Positions 34,655 to 44,526 of a stretch of DNA of 64,000 nt are shown in pieces (position 1 is the stretch's first letter; each line of letters starts with the position of its first letter). The notes beneath the pieces were generated by a model that was not told where the DNA came from, ran no database searches, and saw nothing but the letters and a program-made list of their open reading frames with translations. A program made the translations under genes and the position numbers. The stretch lies in contig NC_052356.1 in NCBI RefSeq assembly GCF_009727055.1, forward strand, positions 1,814,780 to 1,878,779. Direction: 5' to 3'. This DNA is from Benincasa hispida (Eukaryota; Streptophyta; Magnoliopsida; Cucurbitales; Cucurbitaceae).

Positions 34655-34874
34655 TGTTGAACTTCTTAAAACCTTTACTGGAATTATTGATGGACTCTCC
34701 TAGACCACCATCACCACTTAACTCTTTAAGAGTACCATTGCTTGATCTTCACTTCAAACCCTTGTATAACCTAGACTGTATTAGCAAGTGCTTGACTTGC
34801 ACTTGCATAAGCCGAAGTTGATCCTTCCATTAAACTTCTCTACATCAATCTTTATTGAACTTAAAGCTTGACAT
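34655..34874 (-). pseudogene. gag: Copia element C gag, N-terminal half
   Basis: An ATG at 34874 on the minus strand begins MSSFKFN, followed across stops by LRLMQVQVKHLLIQS and INNSSKGFKKFN, then continues at 26875 on the far side of the nested element with SNEDWEKIY. This is the normal N-terminus of a UBN2-type Copia Gag. The TGTTG duplication lies at the split. Confidence 0.7.
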
Positions 34875-35045
34875 TTTTGCTTCGCCTTCTAGCAAATTTG
34901 CAAATAGTGAACAACCCACATTATTCATACTACTGTACCCACTTTCAAGATTTTTTTTTTCCGATGTGGAAGTTCAGGCAATAATGCAACCATAAAATAT
35001 ACACAGAAGTTCAAGAAACTTTGAACCTAAAGCTTTAATACAACT

Positions 35046-36561
35046 TGTTGGGAAAAATCTCCCACTACTACAATAGAAATAAGCATAAAAACAATAAAAA
35101 ATTCTTATAAAAAAAAAAATAAAAACTATGATCAACACAATGGTTAACGTGAACAAAATCTCAAACAAGAGAAAAAACCACGGATAAAATATATTCACTT
35201 TGTGAAAATTATTATAATTCGAAAGAAATCTCTCCTTGACCCTATTAGCTTTATAAGCTTCAATCATAATATTTGGTTTGATGATTTTAAAAAAAAAAAT
35301 CTCTTTACTTTTCAAGAGTCTATAGCATAGAGCTGAGAAAGACGATTCCATTGCATTTTGAATCACTCAAATCAGACATCAAAAGAAAAAGTTGTGGCCA
35401 AAAGAAAATTTAAAACAAAAATCTTATATGGACAATGACGTGGCACATGTGGACTAATCACATGAAAATGAGAGTTGAAGAGATAGTTCATGCTTGACGA
35501 AATAATCAAATCAAATTGGACGACTCAAAGCGTGGCACATGAAAACTATCTAAATATTACTTTTTAAAATTACAAGAAACAAAAAGTAATTAATTTGTAA
35601 GGATTGAAAAAGAAGAAGAAGAAAGTTGGCCAATGGCCACTTTCCTTTTATTATTATTATTATTATTATTTCCTTTCTAAATTCAAATTAAGTTTTTATT
35701 TAAATCTCATATTATTCTATCTTTTAAAAAATCTCTTTATCTCTCAATTATTTTGAGATTTTCTCTTCAATTCTCCATCATTAGTTATTATTCAATGTTT
35801 CATCTTCTTAAATTTATTTTCTGAGAAAAAAATGGTTTTGAGTGCCTAAATTTGTATATCTACACTTTTGAGATTTTTTTTTTTTAATTTCATCATTTCA
35901 ATTGGGGTTTTGTATTAAAATGCAGGTGTACGTTGGATTTTAGCGTAGTGATTTATTCCTGCCTCGAAAAAAGATTTGTAGTAGTTTCATCTTAAACCCA
36001 ATGAAAAATATCAAAATAGGTTGGATCCTAAACCTGCAAAAGAATCAGTTGTGGTTTCGCTCTTAAACCCATAAAAAGAGTGGTAAAACGGTTTGGTTCT
36101 CACTCGTAAGAGAATATATATACTAAAATACCTAAGAAGGAGTCTTGGGAGTAGATTAGTGATTTCGAACTACTGTAAAAATTACGATGTCATTTCTTTC
36201 TCCCTACTCTTTTAGTTGATGCAATTTACTTATTTTTGTTGTTAATTCTTTCATTAGTTTAAATTTCTTTAATGTGATTTTAAATTTCTTCAAAATATTT
36301 TAGTTTTTTAAACAACCCTATTCACCCCTTCCTTTCTAGTGTTCTTATACAATCCTACAAACCTTACAAGAGTACTCCCTCAAAAGTATTATGCCACCGA
36401 CATAGTTGAGCTAGTATAATAAGCTTAAAGTGCTTCAAATTGTGATGATTTTCAACCAAATACATAGTCTCCTTTAACTTTATTTGCTTGAAACTCATCA
36501 CTTTCTTGAACGTTTCAGATGTGGGACAATTGCTCTTCTAATATTTTGCCAAAACCCAACA
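35046..36561 (-). mobile_element. 5' LTR of Copia element C, with internal insertion
   Basis: Plus-strand borders are TGTTGGGAAAAATCTCCCAC and CAAAACCCAACA. A degenerate primer site (minus TTGTATTAAAGC) adjoins the inner edge, so this is the 5' LTR. Compared with the partial copy at 11376-11612, about 1.1 kb (roughly 35245-36355) is extra. The 130-codon AT-rich frame at 34974-35366 overlaps the border and is not a plausible protein. Confidence 0.65.
35245..36355. mobile_element. Insertion within the element C LTR, related to 4.9-5.56 kb
   Basis: It contains a (TTA)n run (35649-35671), ggcacatgtggactaatcac-type sequence, the pair gaactactgtaaaaattacg and accctattcaccccttcctt shared with 4900-5555, and a tttgagatttt-rich tract. 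Borders come from comparison with 11376-11612 and are approximate. No duplication was identified. Confidence 0.5.
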
Positions 36562-36691
36562 AATTGTTGTAAGATTGAAATTAGTCTCTAAACTTGAGGT
36601 TGTTGTCTTAATCCCTTGCATTTTCAACACTTTTTAAGATGATCAAATCTATAAGGCATAAAATAAAATTATGAATCTAACTAGAAATTAA

Positions 36692-37190
36692 GACCCTATT
36701 TGATAACTATTTGGTTTTTTGTTTTTTGTTTTTGAAAATTAAACTTATAAACACAACTTCTATTCATTGGTTTTTGACTATATTTTAAGAGTGTTTTCAA
36801 AATCAAAACCAAAATTTGAAAACTAAGGCCCCGTTTGGTAACCATTTTGTTTTTTGTTTTTGTTTTTGAAAATTAAGTCTATTTTATCCACATTTCTTAC
36901 AATAGTTTGCTTCTTTCTTAAGTATGATTGCTGAATTCCTTGCTAAATTCCAAAAACAAAAACAACTTTTTGAAAACTATTTTTTTAGTTCTCAAATTTT
37001 GACTTGATTTTTTAAACCATTAGTGAAAAGTAGATAACAAAGGAAGAAATTTCGAGGTAGAAGTAGTATCCATAGGCTTAATTTTCAAAAAAAAAAAAAA
37101 AAAACAAACAAACAAAATGGTTACCAAACGGGATTCTAAAAAGTAGCTTTCAAAAACTTGTTTTTGTTATTGAAAATTGGTTAAGAATTC
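36692..37190. mobile_element. Outer MITE of the same group, split by a second copy
   Basis: gaccctatttgataactatttgg at about 36693 resembles the end GG-CCCGTTTGGTAAC of the MITE family. Its interior is resumed at 37140 (gtagctttcaaaaacttg) on the far side of the inner MITE. The right end is not clear, so the extent is a guess. It shows MITE-in-MITE nesting. Confidence 0.5.
36827..37136. mobile_element. MITE, PIF/Harbinger-like, copy 2
   Basis: A 310-bp unit begins GGCCCCGTTTGGTAACCATT and ends with the inverted form AATGGTTACCAAACGGGATTC. TAA flanks both sides (36824-36826, 37137-37139). The terminal inverted repeats match for more than 20 bases with one or two mismatches, much better than in copy 1, so this is the younger copy. 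The interior matches 7010-7287. Confidence 0.82.
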
Positions 37191-38700
37191 AAATGTCTTA
37201 CATAGGAAATATGAAAACGAATAATAGCACTCGAATGTGTTATTTCATTCAAATTAATCCAGGTTTGTTCTAGTGTTTAATGTGATTATTCTATAATTTT
37301 ATAGGATTTCAGCATCTAAGAGATAGAATCGATTGTTATAGTGGATATAGAGCTTAAATGACCTATTTGGTGCCCAATTCAGTAATCAGGTCAAAGAGGG
37401 AAGAAATAACCAAAATGCTCATGGGACAAGCATTGCAATCCTAGGGCTCGACCCTATGTGAAGTGGGACGACAATAGCCAAAACACTTCCTAGTGCGAAA
37501 CACTCTTGATTTTCTTTAGGGTGCAACGTTGAGCAACGTTGTAGGGTGCTGGGAATTGAGTTGCATTGCTATGCTATCAGCCTGCTATATAAGCCTCTTT
37601 TCCTCTTTTAGGTCATTCATGTTCTGATTTTTTTATCTCACTCAGTTTCTTTCCCTTTCCATTAAGTGGGTAAGGTAAGTTTGCTAGCTTAACAGTAGGA
37701 AGAAACCCACTATTCATTGTGAGGATTACTTTTAATTTGAGAATATCTTATTGAATGTTCGTTGTTCTTTTCTTATTTTAATTTATATGGTTTGTGGTAG
37801 GTTAAGTTTGATTATCCTTGCATAATCGCTTTGTTAAGCTAAAGATTAACAAATTTGTAAATATCTTATTGGATGCTCGTTATTCTTGTCTTTTTTTTAA
37901 TTTATATGCTTTGTGGTATGTTAGGTTTGATTATCCTTGCATAATTACTTTACTAGGCTAAAGATTAACCTATAGCGGGAGATAGTTAACTATAGGTATA
38001 ATCGTCAAGTAGCAAGAATCAAAGCATGCATGTGTTTTAATTGATAGGCTATTTAGAATAGTCCAATTTACAACATTGTATGATCAGTTTGGATTAAGAA
38101 TTGAAATCAGTCAGTAAACTTAGACTATCCAAGTGGCTAATCGTGTTAGTGCACCCCTAGTCTTAATGATATGAGATTTTTGTGGAACACTATTGTATCT
38201 AATTAATCGAGGATCTAATTTAATTGAATTCTTAATTAATGATTTCTCGGACATTTGTCACGGCGTTTTCAGGCAAGTAGGTTAAACACTTGCATGAATG
38301 AGATATTATCCTTAGATGTCCTATGATTAATCGAACAATTGGGTGAATCCAAACTCTAAGCTAGGCCTTCTTACATTTCTCGTACTTTACATTCTTGCAC
38401 CTCTATTTTCCACACTTTTATTTTTCCTCCGCTTTATTTTCTGTCCATACAACCCCTCTTCCCCCTCCCTCGTTTGTCACTTTAACTAGGGGTTTAACTT
38501 TTGAGAAACTTACTAAGGCTTCATTATGGATCAACTTGGATTTATTACTATGACCACTCAGTTTTAGTGGTGGTTCAAGATTAGTATTATAAATTTTATT
38601 TGGTTGTTGGGACCCTCAAAAGTCTCAACTACAATCAAATTATTTTTTATTCTAGAGTGATTTAGTTACCTAGCACATTTTCAGGTATTATCAACTGTGA
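37191..38700. mobile_element. Remnant of an LTR-element non-coding end
   Basis: Phrases ctcgtttgtcactttaacta, ggggtttaacttttgagaaa and cggcgttttcaggcaagtag resemble the non-coding region near the LTRs of large plant Gypsy elements (Athila/Tat type); this is from memory. A TATA-like ctatataagcc is at 37584-37594. No coding part and no ends were found. A 119-bp tandem duplication lies inside. Confidence 0.4.
37739..37969 (+). repeat. Tandem duplication, ~119-bp unit, 2 copies
   Basis: Copy one (from aatatcttattgaatgttcg) and copy two (from aatatcttattggatgctcg, 37861) run side by side to the same end, ggctaaagattaac / agctaaagattaac. They differ at about a dozen positions, so the duplication is old. 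Confidence 0.88.
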
Positions 38701-39329
38701 ATAAGAAATCGTGAGAAAATAAGTACAATTCTTACAAACCAAACTGAAACCTAAACTTTCAATTTCATGTATGTCAATTTGATAAAGTATCACATATAGG
38801 TTAATGATCTATTAGACACGAAGTTAAAAGTTCAAAAACTTTCTAAATACAAAATGAAAGTTTAGGAACTTATTATATACTCTTTTTTTAAGTTTATGGC
38901 TTTATTAGACACAAAATCCAAAATTTAAAGAATTATTTAAAAAAAATTAAAATTTAAGAGTCTATCAAACAGAAACTTACAAATTTAGAGGCTCTTTGCT
39001 TTATGAATTATCAATTTGAAAACTGTAAGATTGTGTGATCCAAAAAAAAAAAATTACAACATCATGTTATTATATCAAAGATGCACAAAAATCGTTGCAC
39101 GTGCCTCATTCATGAATCCCTACTTAAAAATGAGGCTCGCACAAAATTTATTGGCTTCATCTCCTTAGCCTTGCAATGCGTGCGCAAACCAAAGGGCATT
39201 TATTGCAATATTAATACATATATGTATAAACATTTTCTATTAGATTACCAATAAAAACGTTAATTATTTTAAACATCCTACTGATACAATACAAGTAATC
39301 AAAGTAAGGCCAACCTACTTAGCATGGAT
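38701..39329. other. AT-rich spacer
   Basis: No gene recognised. Short repeats of an aagttcaaaaactttctaaa kind occur. The right end abuts the LTR fragment at 39330. Confidence 0.45.
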
Positions 39330-39361
39330 TGTTGAATCGGCTATCCAGTAAATAGCAACAG
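39330..39361 (-). repeat. Left piece of the 3' LTR of minus-strand copy A
   Basis: TGTTGAATCGGCTATCCAGT matches the LTR ends at 52491 (tgttgaatcagctactcagt) and 62749. The rest of this LTR continues at 45304 behind the inserted plus-strand Copia. TSD AACAG at 39357-39361 faces AATAG at 45299-45303. Confidence 0.8.
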
Positions 39362-39623
39362 TGTTGGATGAAAATTTAACTTTCAAAATAAAAAAGGAAC
39401 CAAGTTTTTTTGTTGGAGAATTTCACATTGGAAAATTTGGTGTTGGAAGTCTCCTTTATATACTCCAATCCTGTGTTTTAAGCTTGGACACCAAAGGGTA
39501 TCCATGTTTTGGAGGGAGTGAGGAGATAGACCAATGTGGGTTCGATGGACATCCCACACGCGTGCCGCCATCCGGTCGGGCGAGGCGAGTGTGTGTGATG
39601 ATTATTTTTAATAAAAAATATTA

Positions 39624-39657
<34 letters not shown>

Positions 39658-40160
39658 TAACTGGTAAAAAGGGGAAAACGGTCCGTTCATCCGCACATTT
39701 CGTCCACCCATCCCGTTCCGTTTCATCCGCCCATCCATAACGTTCGCGCACTTTCTGTGGCAGAGTGCTCTTCTCGGTCCCTACCGTTTGATGCTGAAGG
39801 CCTATAAAAGGTGAGGCCTTCAGCAGTTCATAACACACAAAATTCATTTCTTAATTCCCTACTTCATTTTCCTCTCCTCCTCCATTTTAGCTTTTCAAAC
39901 AGTGAGTTTAAAAAGGGTGTACGTTTCGGTCGGTAACGGTGTATTTTCGATCGATTTTCATTTGGCTGTTTTATCCTGACGACGTGGCAATTTTCAGACC
40001 TGCTTGCACACTTGGGCAGAGCCGCAAAACATCTTAAAGAGAGCGAGCTCCGCGACTCAGCCTATAACGAGTTTTTGTTTTGCAGGTTTTGCTCTTCGCT
40101 TGACCATCGTGCCTTGGCAGTTTACAGTTCGTCGTTCTGAGGGCTCTGCTGTTTCCAACA
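39362..40160 (+). repeat. 5' LTR of the plus-strand Copia (799 bp)
   Basis: Starts TGTTGGATGAAAATTTAAC and ends TGTTTCCAACA. It carries an (ATT)n run at 39622-39658 and a TATA box inside a hairpin (39793-39824). It matches 44527-45298 along its length with many scattered differences. Frames at 39361-39847 on either strand lie in LTR sequence. Confidence 0.92.
39793..39824 (+). promoter_or_regulatory. TATA box enclosed in an 11-bp perfect inverted repeat
   Basis: GCTGAAGGCCT (39793-39803) and AGGCCTTCAGC (39814-39824) are exact reverse complements. The loop between them, with the last stem base, forms the TATA box TATAAAAG (39803-39810). The 3' LTR keeps the arrangement at 44927-44958 with one stem mismatch. 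The hairpin could form in single-stranded DNA or in RNA that reads through the LTR. A regulatory role is inference. Confidence 0.7.
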
Positions 40161-40195
40161 ATTTTAAGACGTTTCCACATCATCAATGGCCCTCA

Positions 40196-40990
40196 GTAGC
40201 AACAATGAGATATCTGACCTCAATCGTCCATTCCGGTTCGAAGGAGTGAACTTTAAGTGGTGGAAGCAATGTTGTTCTTCCTCACCGTCAAGAAAGTTGT
40301 CGAAGCTTGTACCAGCACTAAGCCGATCATCCCTTTAGAAGAACCAACTAAACAACGGATAAAAGAAGTTGCTGACTGGGAGGAGAAAGACTTTCTATAT
40401 AAGAATTTCATTTTAAATGGTTTGATTGATGATCTGTATGGCTACTACAGTACAATGAAGACATCGAAGAAGGTTTGGGATACCCTGCAAAAAAAGTATG
40501 ACACCGAGGAGGTCGGGTCGAAGAAATATGCGGTTAGCCGTTATCTCAAGTTCCAGATGACGGATGAAAAATCTGGAGAGGCCCAATCCCATGAACTTCA
40601 TAAGATAACCCATGAGATAATTACTGAAGGTATGCCTCTAGACGAACAATTCCAAGTTGTTGTTATTATTGATAAACTGCCCCCTTTGTGGAAGAATTTT
40701 AAGAACACTTTGAGGCATAAGACCAAGGAGTTCTCCTTAGAGAGTCTTATAACCCAGCTAAAGATCAAGGAGGAAGCCCGGAAGCAGGACCAGAGGGAAG
40801 AGGTGAACGCAGTACCTAGGAAACTCGCCTCTGTCGTGGTAAAACCTAACCAAAAACTTAAAGGGACAAAGAGGAAAGGTCAGAACCATGGCTCTAGCAA
40901 CCAAAACCAACAGAAAAAAAACAGAAGCTCCCTTCAGGAGAAACAGTACAAACCTCTGCTTTAACTGTTGGAACAGGCGTCGTCCTACTG
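40196..40990 (+). pseudogene. gag: Copia gag with frameshift near the start
   Basis: ATG at 40196 opens MALSSNNEISDLNRPFRFEG. Near 40255-40270 the frame shifts, and the main frame 40257-40964 continues AMLFFLTVKKVVEACTST, DFLYKNFILNGLIDDLYGYY, VWDTLQKKYDTEEVGSKKYA and LPPLWKNFKNTLRHKTKEFS: a UBN2/DUF4219-type Copia Gag. A second frame change near 40950 leads to the zinc knuckle start CFNC, but the His and last Cys are missing. The same protein occurs on the minus strand at 52104-52459 and 61880-62713. Confidence 0.88.
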
Positions 40991-41019
40991 GTTAGGCGAA
41001 CCTGACAGAAGAACCGTTA

Positions 41020-41385
41020 GTCACCATGATCACAGAAGTAAATGTGATCGATGGTTGTGAAGGGTGGTGGATAGACACTGGCACGATGCACCATATCTGT
41101 CACGGCCTTAGTCTATTTAAAACTTATACTAAAACTAAGGATAAGAATATTTTATTAGGAGATTACTACTCCACGAAAGTTGCTGGAACCGGCGAGGTGG
41201 AACTGAAATTTCCCTTTGGGAAAACCCTCATGTTGAAGGACGTTCTGCACACTCCGAAAATACGAAAGAATTTGGTTTTGGGCTATCTCCTCAATAAAAG
41301 TTGGGTTTACTCAAACTATAGGGGCAGACCTATATACCCTTACCAAAAATAATGTATTTGTAGGGAAAGGGTATGCAACTGAGGG
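41020..41385 (+). pseudogene. Copia protease domain
   Basis: [18 protein letters not shown] near 41068-41120 contains DTG, the aspartic protease active site, in the usual Copia setting (W-x-D-T/S-G-x-x-x-H-x-C). The [19 protein letters not shown] phrase closes the domain as in other Copia elements. The frame ends at 41352 after a frame change that should lead into the integrase. It would cleave Gag-Pol. Confidence 0.85.
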
Positions 41386-41386
41386 A

Positions 41387-42130
41387 ATGTTCAAATTAAA
41401 TCTAGACCTTAATAAAATGAAATCTTCTGTGTATATGTTGTGTTCTATGAATATTTGGCATGCTAGACTCTGTCATGTGAATAAGAATTTAATTAGTAAC
41501 ATGATTAGGCTAGAAATGATACATAAGTTATCCACGAATGATTTTGATAAATGCGAGTATTGCAGTCAGGCTAAAATTACTAAAACTCTACATAAATGTG
41601 TACTTAGGAATTCTGAGCCTCTAGATTTGATTCATTCTGATGTTTGTGAATTTAATGGCATATTGACTAGGAACAGTAAAAGATATTTCATAACTTTTAT
41701 TGGCGGTTGCTTTGATTTTACTTTTGTATACTTGCTGAAAAATAAAAGTGATGCTTTTGATGCCTTCAAACATTTTGTTTCTGAAATAGAGAATCAGTTT
41801 AATAGAAAAGTTAGGCTTCGTAGTGATAGGGGAACCAAGTACGACTCGAACAGTTTTAATGAATTCTTTAACTCACATGGAATAATACACGAAAAGACCG
41901 CACCTTATTCTCCTGAAATGAATAGAAAAGCCAAAAGGAAAAATAGAACTTTAGCTGAGCTAGTAGTTGCTATTTTACTTAGTTCAAGAGCCGCGTCTTA
42001 TTGATGGAGTGAAATCATCCTTACCATGTGTTATGTCCTATATAAAATCCTGAAATCTGAAAATAAAACTTCACCTTACGAAATTCTCAAAAATAAGAAA
42101 CCAAAATTGTACTGACCAAAAAAGGAGAAA
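41387..42130 (+). pseudogene. Copia integrase, catalytic Glu replaced by Lys
   Basis: The GAG-pre-integrase zinc finger is intact: HARLCHVN ... KCEYCSQAK. The core has the first Asp in LIHSDVCEFNG and the second in LRSDRGTKYDS. Thirty-five residues later, where the catalytic Glu belongs (A-E-R-K-N), this copy has RKAKRKNRTL, a Lys. The minus-strand copy at 61.0-61.3 kb still reads VERKN there. The frame ends at 42004 with a stop, and the C-terminal part 42005-42130 is shortened by a deletion. This integrase cannot be active. Confidence 0.88.
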
Positions 42131-42131
42131 G

Positions 42132-43932
42132 TTGGCTAGTAGAGCTTATGAGTGTGTCTTTATAGATTATGCATTAAATAGTAAAACCTACAGGTTGTAT
42201 AATCTAGTGAACCAAGTGATCATTAAGTCAAATGATGTCGACTTATTTAAAGATAGGTTTCCTTTTAAATCAAGGAAATGTGGGGGCTCTAGTTCAAGTG
42301 GTATAATCCTAGTTAGAAATCCTAACCCTAGAGAGGAAACTGACCTAGAACCTAGAAGAAGCAAAAGAGCTAGAACCGCCAAAGATTTCATAAATGACTT
42401 CCTGACCTACAATATAGAAGAAGACCCAAGATCTAAGAGCTATCGTGTCCTCAGTAGATGCCAACCTATGGTAAGAAGCCATATATGATGAGATGGACTC
42501 ACTTGAGTCAAATAGGACTTGGCACTTAATAGATCTACCCCCAGGATGTAAGACAATAGAGTGCAAATGGATCTTAAGGAGGAAACTTAGACCTGATGGG
42601 ACTATCGACAAATTTAAAGCTAGGTTAGTAGTAAAGGGCTTTAGACAGAGAGAAAACGTAGATTTCTTTGACACCTTCTCCCCTGTCACTAGAATTACCT
42701 TTATCTGTGTCCTGTTCTCTCTCACTGCCCTTTATAACCTCGTAGTACATCAGATGGATGTAAAAACGGCTTTCCTAAATGGTGAACTTCAAGAAGAGAT
42801 TTACATGGAACAACCTGAGGATTTTGTTGTCTATGGTCAAGAAAATAAGGTGTGTAAATTAGACAAATCTCTCTATGGACTAAAACAAGCTCCTAAACAA
42901 TGACATGAAAAATTTGACAACCTTATCCTATCTAAAGGTTTCAAGGTCAATGAAAGTGACAAATGCATCTACCATAAGTTTGATAATAACCTCTGCACTA
43001 TCTTGTGTCTATATGTAGATGATTTATTGATCTTTGAGTCGAACTTGCACGTCATAAATGATGTAAAATCAATATTGAGAGCGAACTTCGACATGAAAGA
43101 CTTAGGAGAAGCTAGTGTCATCTTAGGCATAAAAGTAAATAGGTCTGAAAAGGGAATTTCTTTGGATCAATCTCACTATATAGAAAAGATTCTAAAGAAA
43201 TATAATTACTTTGAGTGTAAACCAGTTTGTACTTCTTATGACCCTAGTGTCAAGTTGTTCAAGAAACCTGGTGACAGTGTTAATCAATCTGAGTATGCGA
43301 GCATCATAGGCAATCTTAGATATGCTGCCGACTGCACTAGGCCTGACATAGCTTATGTTGTAGGACTACTTTGCAGGTTTACAACCAGACCTAGTAAAGA
43401 GCATTGGAATGCTATAGAAAGAGTCATGAGATACTTAAAGAAAACCCAAAACTTAGGATTACATTATCAAAAGTTTCCCGCTGTCCTAGAAGGGTTCAAC
43501 GATGTTGATTGGAACTCTCTTTCGGATGATTCAAGGGTTACAAGTGGCTATATTTTTAATATAGCTGGCGGAGCTATCTCTTGGAAGTCCAAGAAATAGA
43601 CTATTTTAGCCCAATCTACGATGGAGTTAGAAATGATAGCACTAACAACAGCTAGTGAAGAAGCAGGCTGGCTTAGAAGTCTGCTATCAAAGATTCCTTT
43701 ATGGGAAAAGCTGATACCAGCCATATTGATCCATTGCGATAGTACTATAGCAATCACAAAAGTTCAGAACTGTTACTACAATGGAAAGAGATGCCAAATA
43801 CGTCGTAAGCACAGTACCATTAGAGAGTTTCTCACTACTGGTGCAGTTAGAGTGGATCACATACGAACTGATGAAAATTTGGCAGATTCTTTGACGAAAG
43901 GACTAGCCAGAGAAAAAGTTTTCAGAACCTAA
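42132..43932 (+). pseudogene. Copia reverse transcriptase / RNase H with two stops
   Basis: After a linker (YECVFIDYALNSKTYRLYNL, then RRSKRARTAKDFINDFLTYN) the RT begins at 42493: TWHLIDLPPGCKTIECKWIL, KARLVVKGFRQRENVDFFDT, HQMDVKTAFLNGELQEEIYM, SLYGLKQAPKQ. A TGA at 42901-42903 replaces the usual Trp. The catalytic YVDD is intact at 43012-43023. RNase H follows with TRPDIAYVVGLLCRFTTRPS, GYIFNIAGGAISWKSKK, a TAG at 43597-43599 in place of Gln, and the C-terminus VRVDHIRTDENLADSLTKGL, ending at 43930. Both stops fit G-to-A / C-to-T changes. Confidence 0.93.
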
Positions 43933-44526
43933 GAAAGGATGGGACTGATGCCTATCGAAAAATGAATCACAGTGAGGAAAACCAAACCTGTAGACTAGAG
44001 ATCCCAAGAAACAGGTTGAACGGGTAATAATTGATCACGAGTGATATATAGTGAATCATGCTAAACCAAATACAGAGTTCCATTCCTATGACTTAAAGTA
44101 TGAACATGATATCCTGAAGCGTAAGAAAGGTTGAACTCAGTTCTTAATGAGATCTATACTTGATGACAAGTGAGGTACCCAGCTACAAGAGTACCCTTGA
44201 TAGACTCACCTGTGTGAATGTGGAAGTGAGTGCTGCTTCCTATGGAGTTTTTAGACAAACTCTCTAGAGCATTCACTAAACCAAGATTCACGTGCTAGGC
44301 TTTAATAGCACGGGTTTTCGTACTACACCCTAACGACACTCTGTGTGAGATGCTGTTAGAGATAGAGTTCAAAACCAAGGGTTACTCTAGTATATTCTGA
44401 ATCATCTACACTATGTAAAAGTTCAAGTCATAAGACACCTTTGCTTATGCATAGTGTTGTATAGATTGAAACTGCTCGAGAAAATCTTCTCTCTTATTCT
44501 TTTGTTTAAATTTCCCAGTGGGGGAT
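43933..44526 (+). other. Region between pol and the 3' LTR
   Basis: Non-coding, ending in the polypurine tract CCAGTGGGGGAT (44515-44526). The same non-coding segment occurs on the minus strand at 46087-46600 in copy A. No second gene is visible. Confidence 0.7.

Noticed and set aside
34974..35366. 130-residue minus-strand frame rich in Phe, Ile and Tyr
   Set aside because: It lies across the LTR border of element C in AT-rich sequence; hydrophobicity comes from T-rich codons. No domain or homologue recognised.
39361..39847. Poly-Asn and hydrophobic frames on both strands near the ATT repeat
   Set aside because: They are produced by the (ATT)n microsatellite and LTR sequence.
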